A stretch of DNA of 64,000 nucleotides from Heracleum sosnowskyi (GCA_030848705.1 CM061245.1:59856006-59920005), one strand, 5' to 3'. Positions 22,515 to 33,146 are shown, numbered from the stretch's first letter. Translations and numbers: made by a program. The notes: generated by a model from the letters alone, not told the origin.

Positions 22515-24076
22515 TGATGTGCTAGAAATAAACATTTAATATCGCAAGTGCACGATCGTCGTTTTAATATTTATGATTCGATCCACAGAGACTATTTTAT
22601 TTTTCGCAAATCCTTAACTTTTAATTTAGGCAAATTAGAAAAAATAATTTTGGGAGAAGTTTTTGATTAATCTAAGTTAACAATAGAAGGAGTCATAAAG
22701 AGAAATTCTAGAATTAATAAAACATTTAACAACTAACAATTAATTATCTAATTATTAAAAATGATATATCTAATTAATATTTTTTATTTAAAAGAAACAT
22801 TTTAGATATAACTAAAAAAATAGAAAATTGATAAACAAAAAAAAAACAGGAAATAACAGAAAACAGAAAAAAATTAGGAGCGAAAGAAAAAAAAACAAAA
22901 AAAACGAAAGAAAGAAAAATAGAAAAAACAGAAAATAGGAAAACACGAAAAGCGAAAGAAAAGACAAAAAAAAAAAAGAAACAAAAACTGGTGGACAAAA
23001 CTGAACTGGCAGGTGTAATTTGGCGCTCACGCGCGTGGAAAAAAAGGACAGAAAAAATAATTCTAGGCGCGCGCGTGACTCCCACGCGCGGGGAAAATTA
23101 ATAAGAAAAAAACTGGTTCGCTGCTGCGCGGATTTCAGGCCAAGAAGGGGCAGAAACAGCTCAAAAACTGCCCGGAAAAATGACTCTAACCGGAAAAATT
23201 AAACCACCAAAAATTAAGATTATACCCTAAATAAAATAAAAAGACTTACTTTAACACTATCAACATCACTAAAGTATCAAACCCATTTCATCTAAATGAC
23301 AAACTCAAACATAAAAATTAAATCCAAAAGTGAATCTACAAGCTTCATAACACTATTAAATTCAAATCTACCACTAAATCAACAAACCCATTACAATATT
23401 TCACCAAAATTAACAAGAAAATGTAAATAATAAGCTCTAATCATCAAACCCAACATTAAAATCAAATTTAAAGGGGCTCAACTCAAGAACACTATCAAAA
23501 GTAAATCTAGAGCATTAACACTACTTAACATTAAATAAAAAGGGCTCATTTATACCTCAAGTGGTAGCACAAAAGCTATTTGACCCACTTTATTGGATTT
23601 ACAAAAGTTCATAGCCAAGAAATGAAGAGAACAAGATGGAGACTTAAAATAAATGTTTGATTTACCATTAATATGAAAGAGAGTTTACAAAGTTTAAGCT
23701 ACTACAATGAAAGAGAAAACTAGATCTAGGAAAAGAAAAGAGAAGCTAACTAAAAATTTAGGCTAGGCTAAAACTAGGGTTATGTACAAAGGGGAATGAG
23801 GGGGTATTTATAGGGGAAAATTAGGGTTTTGGGGAAATGTTGGTTTAATCTTGGCCCTTCATCTTGAAATCTAATCAACCAACACCTTATTTTGTCTTTT
23901 TCTTCCATCCTTGATTTTTCTTTTCCACTTTTGCCCTTCTTTGTCCCTTTTTCTTCTTTTTTCTTTATTTTTCCAAATATCTACAAAATATGAAAATACA
24001 ACTAGTTAATTTATTTAAAAATACGAAAACTAACAATAAAATAGGTACAAAAGAATGCAAAAATATGCACTAATCA
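22515..24076 (-). repeat. LTR of nested gypsy-derived element (5' LTR in element orientation)
   Basis: Starts TGATGTGCTAG, ends ACTAATCA, followed by target duplicate ACGCT. It differs from the other LTR by a 6-bp insertion near 22,690, A-run length changes and one or two single-base changes. Confidence 0.97.
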
Positions 24077-25552
24077 ACGCTCCCCCTCAACTGGTTCTCT
24101 ATTTTGTTCAATTTGAGAATTTCCAGTTTCTCCAGTATTTACCAGTAGAGGTTCAGAGTATGCTTCGTCAGAGTTTGTCAGAACCGCTTCATCAGAGTTT
24201 GTCGGTACTGCTTCATCAGAGTTTACATCATCAGAAAATAAACCTTCATTTTCAAAGCGCAGTTGATCATATTCATCTAAGTCATCAAGTCCAGTTATTT
24301 TCTTGTCATCAAATGACACATGTATAGACTCCATGATCACCTTTGTTCTCAGATTGTAGACTCTGAATGCTTTTGTTGACAGTGGATAGCCAACAAAGAT
24401 TCCTTCATCAGCTTTTAACTCGAACTTAGTCAACTGTTCAGGATGAGTCTTCAACACAAAGCATTTGCATCCAAATATATGAAAATATTTCAAATTTGGC
24501 TTCTTATTTTTCACCATCTCATATGGTGTTTTCCCATGCTTGTTGATCAGTGTAGCATTCTGAGTAAAACAAGCAGTTTGAACAGCTTCTGCCCAGAAAT
24601 AGGTTGGTAACTTTGCTTCATCAAGCATTGTTCTGGCTGCTTCAATTAAAGTTCTGTTCTTTCTTTCAACTACACCATTTTGCTGTGGAGATCCAGGTGC
24701 AGAAAATTCTTGTTTCACTCCTCTTTCCTTGCAGAAAGCTTCCATGATTGAGTTTCTGAATTCAGTTCCATTATCACTCCTTATAATTTTGACTTTGTAC
24801 TGTGATCCTTTGTCCAGTTGATTTACATGATCCAACAGAGTTTGAGCAGTTTCATCCTTCTTTGATAAGAAATACACCCATGTATATCTAGTATATTCAT
24901 CAACAATTACTAGAGCATATTTCTTTCTGCCCATAGACATCACATTCACTGGTCCAAAGAGATCAACATGTAGAAGATGATAAGGTTCCACTACTGAAGA
25001 TTCAGATTTGCTCTTGAAAGATGACTTCCTTTGCTTAGCCTTTTGACAAGAATCACATAGGCCATCTAGACTGAGTATTGATTTTGGAAGTCCCCTTACA
25101 AGATCCTTTCTTATTAGCTCATTGATGTTGTTCAAATTGAGATGAGAGAGCTTCTTATGCCAATTCCAACTCTCTTCATTTGACATTCTTGCAGTCAGAC
25201 ACACTGTTTTTCCATCAGAGTTTGTTACCAAACTCGCTTCATAAATGTTGTTGCGCCTGTGTCCAACTAGAACAACTTTTCCAGTAGATTTACTGATTAC
25301 TTCACAGTGTTCAGTATGAAAATCTACATGGTTTCCTCTGTCACAGATTTGACTCACAGATAGCAGATTATGCTTGAGTCCTGAGACTAGAGCTACATTT
25401 GTGATGATGACACTTCCAAGATTGATATTGCCATATCCCATAGTACGTCCTATGTTGCCATCTCCATAGGAAACCTTTGGGCCAGCCTTCTCCTCAAAAT
25501 CTGATAGCAGGGCTTTATTTCCAGTCATGTGTCCTGAGCATCCACTGTCCAA
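24074..25552 (-). CDS. Copia pol, protease and integrase part (interrupted by insertion)
   Basis: Residue 1 here is a TTG codon at 25,552, within an open frame that starts slightly upstream. Protease active site DSGCSGHM is at residues 2-9. The GAG-pre-integrase zinc motif has H132, H137, C166 and C169 (WHKKLSHLNL, LCDSCQKAK). The integrase core has D197 (HVDLFGP), D260 (RSDNGTEF) and E296 (VVERKNRT), giving DD-35-E. The C-terminal tail has three NSDEA repeats near residue 450. The last codons before 24,077 are from the target duplication. The stop is the first three bases (TGA) of the nested element's LTR, so the protein is truncated before RT. Catalytic residues look intact. Confidence 0.94.
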   Translation of the reverse strand: MDSGCSGHMTGNKALLSDFEEKAGPKVSYGDGNIGRTMGYGNINLGSVIITNVALVSGLKHNLLSVSQICDRGNHVDFHTEHCEVISKSTGKVVLVGHRRNNIYEASLVTNSDGKTVCLTARMSNEESWNWHKKLSHLNLNNINELIRKDLVRGLPKSILSLDGLCDSCQKAKQRKSSFKSKSESSVVEPYHLLHVDLFGPVNVMSMGRKKYALVIVDEYTRYTWVYFLSKKDETAQTLLDHVNQLDKGSQYKVKIIRSDNGTEFRNSIMEAFCKERGVKQEFSAPGSPQQNGVVERKNRTLIEAARTMLDEAKLPTYFWAEAVQTACFTQNATLINKHGKTPYEMVKNKKPNLKYFHIFGCKCFVLKTHPEQLTKFELKADEGIFVGYPLSTKAFRVYNLRTKVIMESIHVSFDDKKITGLDDLDEYDQLRFENEGLFSDDVNSDEAVPTNSDEAVLTNSDEAYSEPLLVNTGETGNSQIEQNREPVEGER

Positions 25553-25595
25553 GATAAGGGTGCTCTCTTTTATGCCCTGTAATCACAAACAAACA

Positions 25596-27920
25596 CTAAG
25601 TGTTAGTTTTAAGGACCCAGACTTGCTTGGATCCTTTGTCTTTCTTAACAGTGTTAGCTTTTGCAGCGGAATCACTATCAACAGAGTTTAAACTAACATT
25701 GTCAGACTTTACACTTGCAGAGTTTGCCCTAACCCATTTTAAGTTGGGTTTTAGCTCATAATAGTTATGATAAATAGCATGATAACTCTTACAAGTATAA
25801 ATAGAATGCCAAGTGCTCCCACAATGTGTGCATAAAGTCTGTGGTTTAACTCTTACATAATCATTCTTTACTCCTGATGTAGAAGATAAAGAGTTAATAT
25901 CTTTGTTCTTATTGCAAAATCTAGCAAGATGGTTAGAACTACCACAATTATAACATGTTTTCCTTGGAGCAGCAGCAGTAGGCAAATAATTATTTCTTTT
26001 ATTTATGCCTATCTTTCCATTCCTATTTTTCTTGGACCCTTTTGGTTTCATGGCAGACTTTACCTCTTTGAGCTTATGATTGAACTGTTTTCCTGTCATC
26101 AAGCCAACATTAACCTGTTTTTCACAAGTTTTTACTGGCTTTCTAACAGCTTCTAGTTCCATTAGATTTTCTGTTATAATATTTTCCTGTCTTTCACAGG
26201 TTTCATCTGATTCCATATCAGCTTCTCTTACTACAATAGATTTTAACTTAGTGGACTCTGGAACAAATTTTACAGGTTTAAGTTGTGGTTTAACCTTAAC
26301 CTTGTCTTTAAACCTAAGTTCATCATTTTCACAATAGCCTAAACCTACAGAATCTGTCTGAAACACTTGATGAGTGTCTCTTCCAGAATTTGTCCAAGTC
26401 TTGATTATTTTTCTTTCTTTTTCTAGATCAGATTCTAGTTGCCTATATCTTTTGAGCAACTCCTGTTCAACATAAACAGCATCATCTCTTTCTTTTTGAA
26501 TCTTCTTCATATTTTCAAGTTCTCCTTCAAGAAACTTGTTTCTATCTTTAAGGTTAAGATTCTCAGATTTAATTCTCTCATTTTCTAAAGTCTGATCCCT
26601 ATAACTAACATGTACGCTTTTCAGATATACTCTTAATTCAGATATATTATCAGTATAATAAGCATAAGTAGTTAGGGGTACCTTATTTTCAGATGATTCA
26701 GTCTCATCTTTGACAGTTGCCATAAGAGCATAATTTACTCCATCATCAGAGTCTGAAGTATCTGCCCAGTCTTTGCCTTTAGAGATGAGTGCTTTCTCAG
26801 ATTTGCCTTTCTTGCACTCTGGGGCATAGTGACCCATCTCCTTACACTTGTAGCACTGGATTTCAGATTTATCCTTCTTGCCAGACTTGGTCTCCCTTCC
26901 ATCAGACTTTCTAAAACTTTTCCTTTCAGAGTTTGAATCTTTCCTTGAGAATCTCTTTCCTTTCTTAAAGTTCTTGAATCCCATCTTCTTGAAGGTCTTC
27001 ACCATCAATGCAGCCATTTGCATCATCTGTTCTTCATCATCCTCAGAGTCAGAAGCTTCATCAGAGTTTGAGTCATCATCAGAGTTTGATGACTCACTTT
27101 CAGATTTAATGACTAAAGCCTTTCCCTTGGCTTTCTTCCTTGATGATTCCTTCTTGATGGGCTTCTCCTCAACTTTGAGAGCAACAGATTTTGTCTTCTT
27201 GCTTGATATTCTGTTTCTTTGTTCTATTTCCAATTCATGAGTTTTCAGTAACCCATAAATCTCATCAAGTTCAGTTTCAGCAAGTTCGTAATTATCTCTT
27301 ATAGTTGTTGTCTTCAAATCCCATCTTTCAGGTAAAGATAAGAGAAATTTGAGATTTGATTCTTCAAGATCATATTCTTTATCAACTAGAGATAAATCAT
27401 TCAGCAGTTTACAGAATCTGTCATATGTCTCAGTCAAGGTTTCATTGGCTCTTGAATCAAAGTGCTCATACTCCTGAGTGAGTATAGTTTTCCTGTTCTT
27501 CTTTATAGCAGTGGTTCCTTGACACCTGACTTCCAAAGCATCCCAGATTTCTTTTGCAGTTTTGCAACCAATTACTCTGTTAGACATAACATTGTCTAAA
27601 GCACTGTGGAGTAGATGTCTAACTTTTGCATCTTTTGCAATTGATGAGATGTCCTCAGGAGTCATATCTTTCTTTTCCTTTGGAACAGTCTTTTGTTCTT
27701 GACCATCAACAACAGGAGACAATTTAGTCGGCATATGAGGACCATCATAGATTCTGTCAAGATATTCTGGATCTGTAGCCTCCAGAAACATGGTCATCTT
27801 CACCTTCCAAATTGGATACTCCACTGGCCTGAGAATTGGAACCCTGATTGTTTCATATCGACTCATAGAATTAGGTTTAACCTGTTCAACCTTGGGAGGA
27901 GCTTGATTTTCTTCAGACAT
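25596..27920 (-). CDS. Copia Gag (Sirevirus-type capsid/nucleocapsid)
   Basis: 774 residues from ATG 27,920, 64 bases after the 5' LTR. The N-terminal capsid region reads MSRYETIRVPILRP, YPIWKVKMTMFLEAT, then the UBN2-like WDALEVRCQGT region. A Ser/Asp-rich linker follows (about residues 270-295). The first CCHC knuckle begins at C356 (CYKCKEMGHYAPEC), and a long heptad-rich coiled coil spans about 424-508. Two further knuckle-like motifs start at C656 (CYNCGSSNHLARFC) and C697 (CTHCGSTWHSIYTC). The length, coiled coil and multiple knuckles are Sirevirus traits. It ends in TAG at 25,596. Protease lies in the +1 frame after a short gap, so frameshifting or another device would be needed to make Pol. 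Confidence 0.94.
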   Translation of the reverse strand: MSEENQAPPKVEQVKPNSMSRYETIRVPILRPVEYPIWKVKMTMFLEATDPEYLDRIYDGPHMPTKLSPVVDGQEQKTVPKEKKDMTPEDISSIAKDAKVRHLLHSALDNVMSNRVIGCKTAKEIWDALEVRCQGTTAIKKNRKTILTQEYEHFDSRANETLTETYDRFCKLLNDLSLVDKEYDLEESNLKFLLSLPERWDLKTTTIRDNYELAETELDEIYGLLKTHELEIEQRNRISSKKTKSVALKVEEKPIKKESSRKKAKGKALVIKSESESSNSDDDSNSDEASDSEDDEEQMMQMAALMVKTFKKMGFKNFKKGKRFSRKDSNSERKSFRKSDGRETKSGKKDKSEIQCYKCKEMGHYAPECKKGKSEKALISKGKDWADTSDSDDGVNYALMATVKDETESSENKVPLTTYAYYTDNISELRVYLKSVHVSYRDQTLENERIKSENLNLKDRNKFLEGELENMKKIQKERDDAVYVEQELLKRYRQLESDLEKERKIIKTWTNSGRDTHQVFQTDSVGLGYCENDELRFKDKVKVKPQLKPVKFVPESTKLKSIVVREADMESDETCERQENIITENLMELEAVRKPVKTCEKQVNVGLMTGKQFNHKLKEVKSAMKPKGSKKNRNGKIGINKRNNYLPTAAAPRKTCYNCGSSNHLARFCNKNKDINSLSSTSGVKNDYVRVKPQTLCTHCGSTWHSIYTCKSYHAIYHNYYELKPNLKWVRANSASVKSDNVSLNSVDSDSAAKANTVKKDKGSKQVWVLKTNT

Positions 27921-27968
27921 GATTATTACTGTGTTTGAATCGTAAAACTGTATATATTAAACAGCCTA

Positions 27969-27982
27969 GGCTCTGATACCAA
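27969..27982 (-). other. Primer binding site, initiator Met tRNA type
   Basis: On the minus strand TTGGTATCAGAGCC follows the 5' LTR after one base. TGGTATCAGAGC is complementary to the 3' end of plant tRNA-iMet, the usual copia primer. Confidence 0.95.
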
Positions 27983-27983
27983 T

Positions 27984-28497
27984 TGTTAGGCCGAATACAG
28001 TATAATCAAATATATATGAGAATAACAATAATCAAGAACACTGTTTATGAATCAATAAACTGTAATTGTATTAACAGCTTCTCTCTTTATGATGTTAATG
28101 AATCACAAAGAGCTACTAGGTTACAAGAATAATATTTCAATAATCGCATCCCTTTTAGGGATAACCTATATGTGTTTATATAGTACACAGTTACAATCAA
28201 TCTCTAATTGATACTCCTACAAATTAGCTATACAATTGTAATCAATTAGAATTGCTTCAGTCTTCTGTCCAGTCTCCTTAGCTGTATCAATATATTCTAC
28301 TTCTTTCCATCTTCAGAATATATTGCTTCTAGAATCTACATGATATGCACCGACAGCTAAATCGACTTTTACTCTGTCAGACTTTAACAAACTCTGACCG
28401 GCTTCCAGTAAACTCTGATAAGTACTTCAGACTAAACTCTGAACAGTACCTGTTACTTAAACACTGATTAAACAAACATCAGCAATTATATCTAACA
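27984..28497 (-). repeat. Copia LTR (5' LTR in element orientation)
   Basis: 514 bp, TGTTAGG...CTAACA, followed by target duplicate TTTTG at 28,498-28,502. It contains the same three AAACTCTGA words as the other LTR. Confidence 0.97.
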
Positions 28498-28502
28498 TTT
28501 TG

Positions 28503-29304
28503 TATTATGAATTGGTTTAAGGAAAAAAAGATATAAGAATAATCCATAAAATAATAAAAAAGATATTGTATTATTTGATTTCACAATTTTAAAACAGAAT
28601 TATTGAACTCTTACCTGTATGGAATGAACACTATTTAACAATTTCTTGAATTATTTTTCATTATGATTATAAAACACGATTATTAGAATTTTTTTGATTG
28701 GTTAACTATATATTATATTAAAAATAGAACTTTATTTATTAATTTACTGAGAAATATTAATAATCATATATTAAAAAATTATTTTAATTTATTACGTATA
28801 TTAAAATTGATTACTAAAAAATATTAATGTATAATAACTTTGATTTTATAACTAATTGATATTGAGAATATTTATAATAACTTTCTTTATTAATTTTATA
28901 AACTCATTAAAAGTAAAAATTATTTGGAGTTATTCATGGACAAAGTATATAGCTGAATTAAAATAATTTTGTCGACAAAGCAAATATTGTTAAATGTCTT
29001 TGGTTGGATGAAAATTCGAATATGTTTGATTTTATTTTTTAAAGTTACTATATTATTTTCTTTTAATAATAAATAGTTAAATATATTTTTGTAAATAATA
29101 AAAAGTATATATATTTCATATCAATTTAAAATAAATTTAATTTAAAAATAAATAATGATAACTGAAGTGGAGCATGATTTACAAAATGGTAAAATTATGT
29201 ATAATATGACATGTCCTTCATCTTTATTAACTAATTATTTATGATAATTTAAAAAAAAAAATTCATCCCTGACTATCTTTTATCTTTTATTTCCTTTATC
29301 AATA
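28503..29304. other. AT-rich spacer, no gene seen
   Basis: Continues the sequence found left of 6930, split by the copia insertion. Very AT-rich. I see no coding or structural feature. Confidence 0.55.
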
Positions 29305-31996
29305 CTAGCTTATAGCCCGTGCGATGCACGGTTACTTAAATTTTATTTATAATTATTTTGTTTATAATTATATTTTTATTACGATGAAACACACGATTGT
29401 TTTTTTAATATTTATAATTATATTTATTTATGAATATTTTAATATTTAAAAGTTATTAGTTTACATGATTAAATTATTTTTAAAAAAGATTTAGCCAAAA
29501 ACAATTATATTTAAAAATTTGATATTTATTATATTCTACACGCTCAATTTAATATTTGTTTATATTGAGTTATAAAAGTTAGATTTGGCCAATTTTACGG
29601 TTCACATGAAATTCACAAAATAATCTTTAATTTAGTTGTGGTTTAATAGTTCTTTTTCAATTAAAAACTATTTTAAAACTAAAAAGAGAATAAAGTGACG
29701 AAATTTAATGTTGAGAATTCTATTCGATTTAGAAAATCCATCTTACTTATATGTAGTTTAGATTATTAGAATAACCTTTATTAACCAAATACAGGTTTTA
29801 AAGTTAAATCTAACGATTTTCACCTATCTATTTAAGATTAAACGATTTTTATTATTTTGGTTATAAATGAGTTTCCTTATTTAATTACAACTATTTTTAT
29901 GTTTTAACTTTTTGGAAAATCCAATCCTAATATAATATCTTTTAACTTATATCATTTTTAGATAATAATTTCTTTTTATATGATATAATCTTGATCATCT
30001 ATTTTTAAAAGTATTGAATCTAACGGTTGAGAATGTTTTGGCGGTATTTAGGACCAAACTACCACGATAACATCATTAATTTTTCTTAATATTTATTATT
30101 TTTTTATTTTTTAAATATTTATTGCTAAAATATAATATACTCTTTTTTGTAATATTTTAATGATGCAGGAACTTTGAACTTTTGAGAAATAAATAATCAA
30201 TTAAAATATTTGTTTTTGTAATAGTTCTTCTTTTAAAGTAGTACACTGTGACGATCAAAATTCTGTATAAAATTCATTTTTTTATAGTATATCCCGTAAA
30301 TATCTATGTTATTATATTAAAGACTAAATAATGAAAGTTTTCTTATAAGTGTGGTCGCTTTGTTTGAGCACTAAATCCATAATCGTTGGATCTTTCAAAT
30401 TAAATTGTTGAGAAACGTTACATATAACAGTAAAATTATCATGTAGAATGATCTAAGATTTGAATCTACCAACAACATATTAAAATTTACAGGTTTTTTT
30501 TTGAAAAAAAAGAATTTTTTTTATTTTTTTTCTTTCAGACATAGGTTATTTGATAATATTTTTTGTAAAGTACGATTTTTCAGAAAAGTACTATACTAAT
30601 TGATTAACAAACTTTTAAAGTTTCGAATTTAATAATTTACAATGTATGTAGGTTACAAAAGTTAGGTCTGTGCTGTAGCTGAGTTTACAATTTCAAAATA
30701 CGATTTTTTTAATATGAATATAGTCCTGCTAACAATGAAATTAGGTCTCTATGAGTGCTTATAAAACAAAATCACCATTTACGTATAATTTATTATTTAA
30801 TAATAAATTATATTTGATTAGTTATGATCTATAACTTAATAAAATAGGATAAAAAAAATATGCACAATTTTATAAAATTTTATCCTCGTATTATTATATT
30901 CTTTGTTGATTTGAATTTTCTTAGATTGATTTTAATTTTTGAACATAGATTTCTAAATTTAAAATAGTTAGAAAAAAGTAATTAAATTGGCGTAAAAATA
31001 ATGATGATATAATAATCATTATTAGAATTTAAATACTCAATTTACTGATTTGGACTTTATCTTGTGTTTTAAAAATCAGATTTTGACGATTTTACACCCC
31101 ACGTGAAGATAATTAAATTATTTTTAATTAAAAGATGGTTTAACAATTTTTATCTAACTGGAATTGTGCATGGAAGAGAAAAGAAAGTCACGAAAAACTT
31201 ATTTATATTTGGTATATTTGGTTTAAATTATCAAAATACACTTTTTAGAAATTAAATATAATCCTATATATAAATAAAATACACTTTTTTAATATATATT
31301 ATGCTTATTATATAAAAGAGTTTAATATAATAAGGATATTAAGTACATACTGATATAAGTATCTTATTAACTGTTTTTACTTTTAATGTTTCGGTTTTAT
31401 TTATAGTGTATATAAAATTTTAAAATACATTATTACTTTAAAATTATTAAACAGAATAAAAATTATGTTATGATTATATAAAATTTTATTCTCATATTAT
31501 TATAGTCTCTATCGATTTGAATTTGTTCTTAATTTATTTTAATACTTTATTGAAAGAAAGATAAAATTTCAATATTTAAAAGAATTAGTGGAAAAATAAA
31601 TAAATTGGTGCTACAGTTATAAAAAAAATATTTATTAAAATTTAGATACTCACTTTACTATTTGGGTTCTATCCTGAGTTTTAGAAATTGAATTTTGACG
31701 ATTTTACAACCTATGTGAAACTACCGAAATTATCTTTAATTTAATGATGATTTAATAATTATTATCTAACTTGACCAGTTGACCTACCCATAAACCGAAA
31801 AGAAAAGATGGTTAAGTATTATATTCAAAATTATTGTTTATGAATATGAAACCCTCAATATTTTAATAATATTTTGATATTATCATTTTATGTTTGTTAT
31901 ATGTAAAATAATATAATTATAATTTGGATTAATCAAATTGTTATGTTCCTTCACAAAAAAAATGTTTACATTTATTCATGTACAGGAGTTCTCCTA

Positions 31997-32036
31997 AGTC
32001 TCTTATAACGCGGGTCAGTCTCTTATAACGCGGGTC
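31997..32036. repeat. 20-bp direct duplication
   Basis: AGTCTCTTATAACGCGGGTC occurs twice in tandem (31,997-32,016 and 32,017-32,036). The second Helitron copy (near 54,908) has only one diverged version, so the duplication is specific to this copy. Confidence 0.9.
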
Positions 32037-32464
32037 CACATGTATCATTGTTATATGATATACATGAGCATTATATTGATAATTTTTAATATTGTAATCG
32101 ATATGAATTGTTATCTGATATTTGGTTTAATAATTATTATCTAACTCGAACTATACATAAATTAAAGAGAAAAGATATTTAAGAATTTTTACATAGAAAA
32201 ATTTTAAATTATCAAAATATACTTTTGAGTATTTAAATATAATTCTATTATTAATCAGATACACTTTTTAATATTAGATCTAACAATTCTCATCGATCTA
32301 TTTAAGATCTAAATGTAATAATTAATTTGGTCGTATAGTGGTCGTACACAGACCAAATCGATTTTAATTTTTTCTTAAATTGATTTTAATATTTTATTGA
32401 AATAAACATAGAATTTATAAATTTAAAAGAATTAGGAAAAAAATTAAATTGGTGCTACAATAAT

Positions 32465-32956
32465 AAAAAAAAATTATTAAAATTTAGATAATCACTTTAC
32501 TGTTTGGGCTCTATCTTGAGTTTTAGACAACAGATTTTAACAATTTTACAGCCCACGCGAAGCTAACAAAATTATCTTTAATTTAATGATGGTTTAATAA
32601 TTATTATGTAACTGGAACTATCCATAAACTAAAGAGAAAAGATAATTACGATTTTTTACATAAAGATTTCTATTCAATATTGAAAACCTATTTATAACTG
32701 GTTTAAATTAAAAAAAAAATTATTAAAATTTAGATAATCACTTTACTGTTTGGGCTATCTCTAGTTTTAGACAACAAATTTTAACAATTTTACAGCCCAC
32801 GCGAAGCTAACAAAATTATCTTTAATTTAATGATGGTTTAATAATTATTATCTAACTGGAACTATCCATAAACTAAAGAGAAAAGATAATTACGATTTTT
32901 TACATAAAGATTTCTATTCAATATAGAAAACCTATTTATAATTGGATTAAATTATT
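32465..32956. repeat. Tandem duplication, two 246-bp units inside Helitron copy 1
   Basis: The segment with ATTAAAATTTAGATAATCAC and CTTTACTGTTTGGGCT occurs twice with an offset of 246 bp. The other Helitron copy has it once at the corresponding place (about 55,310-55,560). Confidence 0.88.
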
Positions 32957-33146
32957 AAAATACACCTTTTAGTATTTAAATACTATCATATTATTAATCA
33001 AATACAATTTTTTATATTGTATCTAACGGTCCTCATCTATTTGAATATTTATAGTTTTATAATTCAACGGAGCATATACTTTTGGTAGTACAGTGACCGA
33101 CCAAAGTTTTGGATAAGATCTCCCTTACGCTTATTATATATAAGGA

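Larger units (their letters stand above)
15250..24076 (-). mobile_element. Nested non-autonomous Ty3/gypsy-derived element (TR-GAG-like)
   Basis: 8,827 bp with LTRs of 1,559 and 1,562 bp starting TGATGTGCTAG and ending ACTAATCA, flanked by a perfect target duplication ACGCT (15,245-15,249 and 24,077-24,081). The primer site matches tRNA-Asp, as in Athila/Tat gypsy elements. The interior encodes gag and a DLG-type aspartic protease only. No RT, RNase H or integrase motif is visible, so it would depend on enzymes supplied by a relative. Terminal-repeat elements carrying only GAG (TR-GAG) are known in plants, and this one additionally keeps protease. The LTR pair shows only one or two substitutions and a few small length changes by eye, so the insertion looks younger than its copia host. 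Confidence 0.94.
6935..28497 (-). mobile_element. Ty1/copia (Sirevirus-type) LTR retrotransposon, interrupted by a nested element
   Basis: Both 514-bp LTRs start TGTTAGGCCG and end ATCTAACA. They are flanked by a perfect 5-bp target duplication TTTTG (6930-6934 and 28498-28502). By eye the LTRs differ at about eight positions, suggesting a fairly recent insertion. The order on the minus strand is LTR, tRNA-iMet primer site, gag, protease-integrase, RT-RNase H (integrase before RT is diagnostic for copia), an extra downstream reading frame, polypurine tract, LTR. A large gag with a coiled coil, zinc knuckles and extra coding space after pol fit Sireviruses. Without the nested insertion and one 5-bp duplicate, the element is about 12.7 kb. 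Confidence 0.96.
29305..33146 (-). mobile_element. Helitron-like element, copy 1
   Basis: On the minus strand the right end reads TCCTTATATATAATAAGCG, matching a TC-type Helitron 5' end. The left end has hairpin CCGTGCATCGCACGG followed by TATAAGCTAG and then T. The whole stretch recurs at 51,450-55,744. Flanks outside CTAG differ between copies, so the left boundary is sharp. Beyond the TC both copies share GTTAAT, so the right boundary may be a few bases off. No protein is encoded, so it is non-autonomous. Its interior holds older 5'-end-like modules (near 31,310-31,325) and repeated TTTAGATA...TTTGGGCT segments, so it is itself a mosaic. Confidence 0.75.

Noticed and set aside
26878..27240. 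Long plus-strand open frames opposite gag and the extra copia frame (also 7721-8011, 8775-9289, 25929-26337)
   Set aside because: Antisense shadows of Ser/Glu/Lys-rich coding sequence. No start context or recognisable domain.
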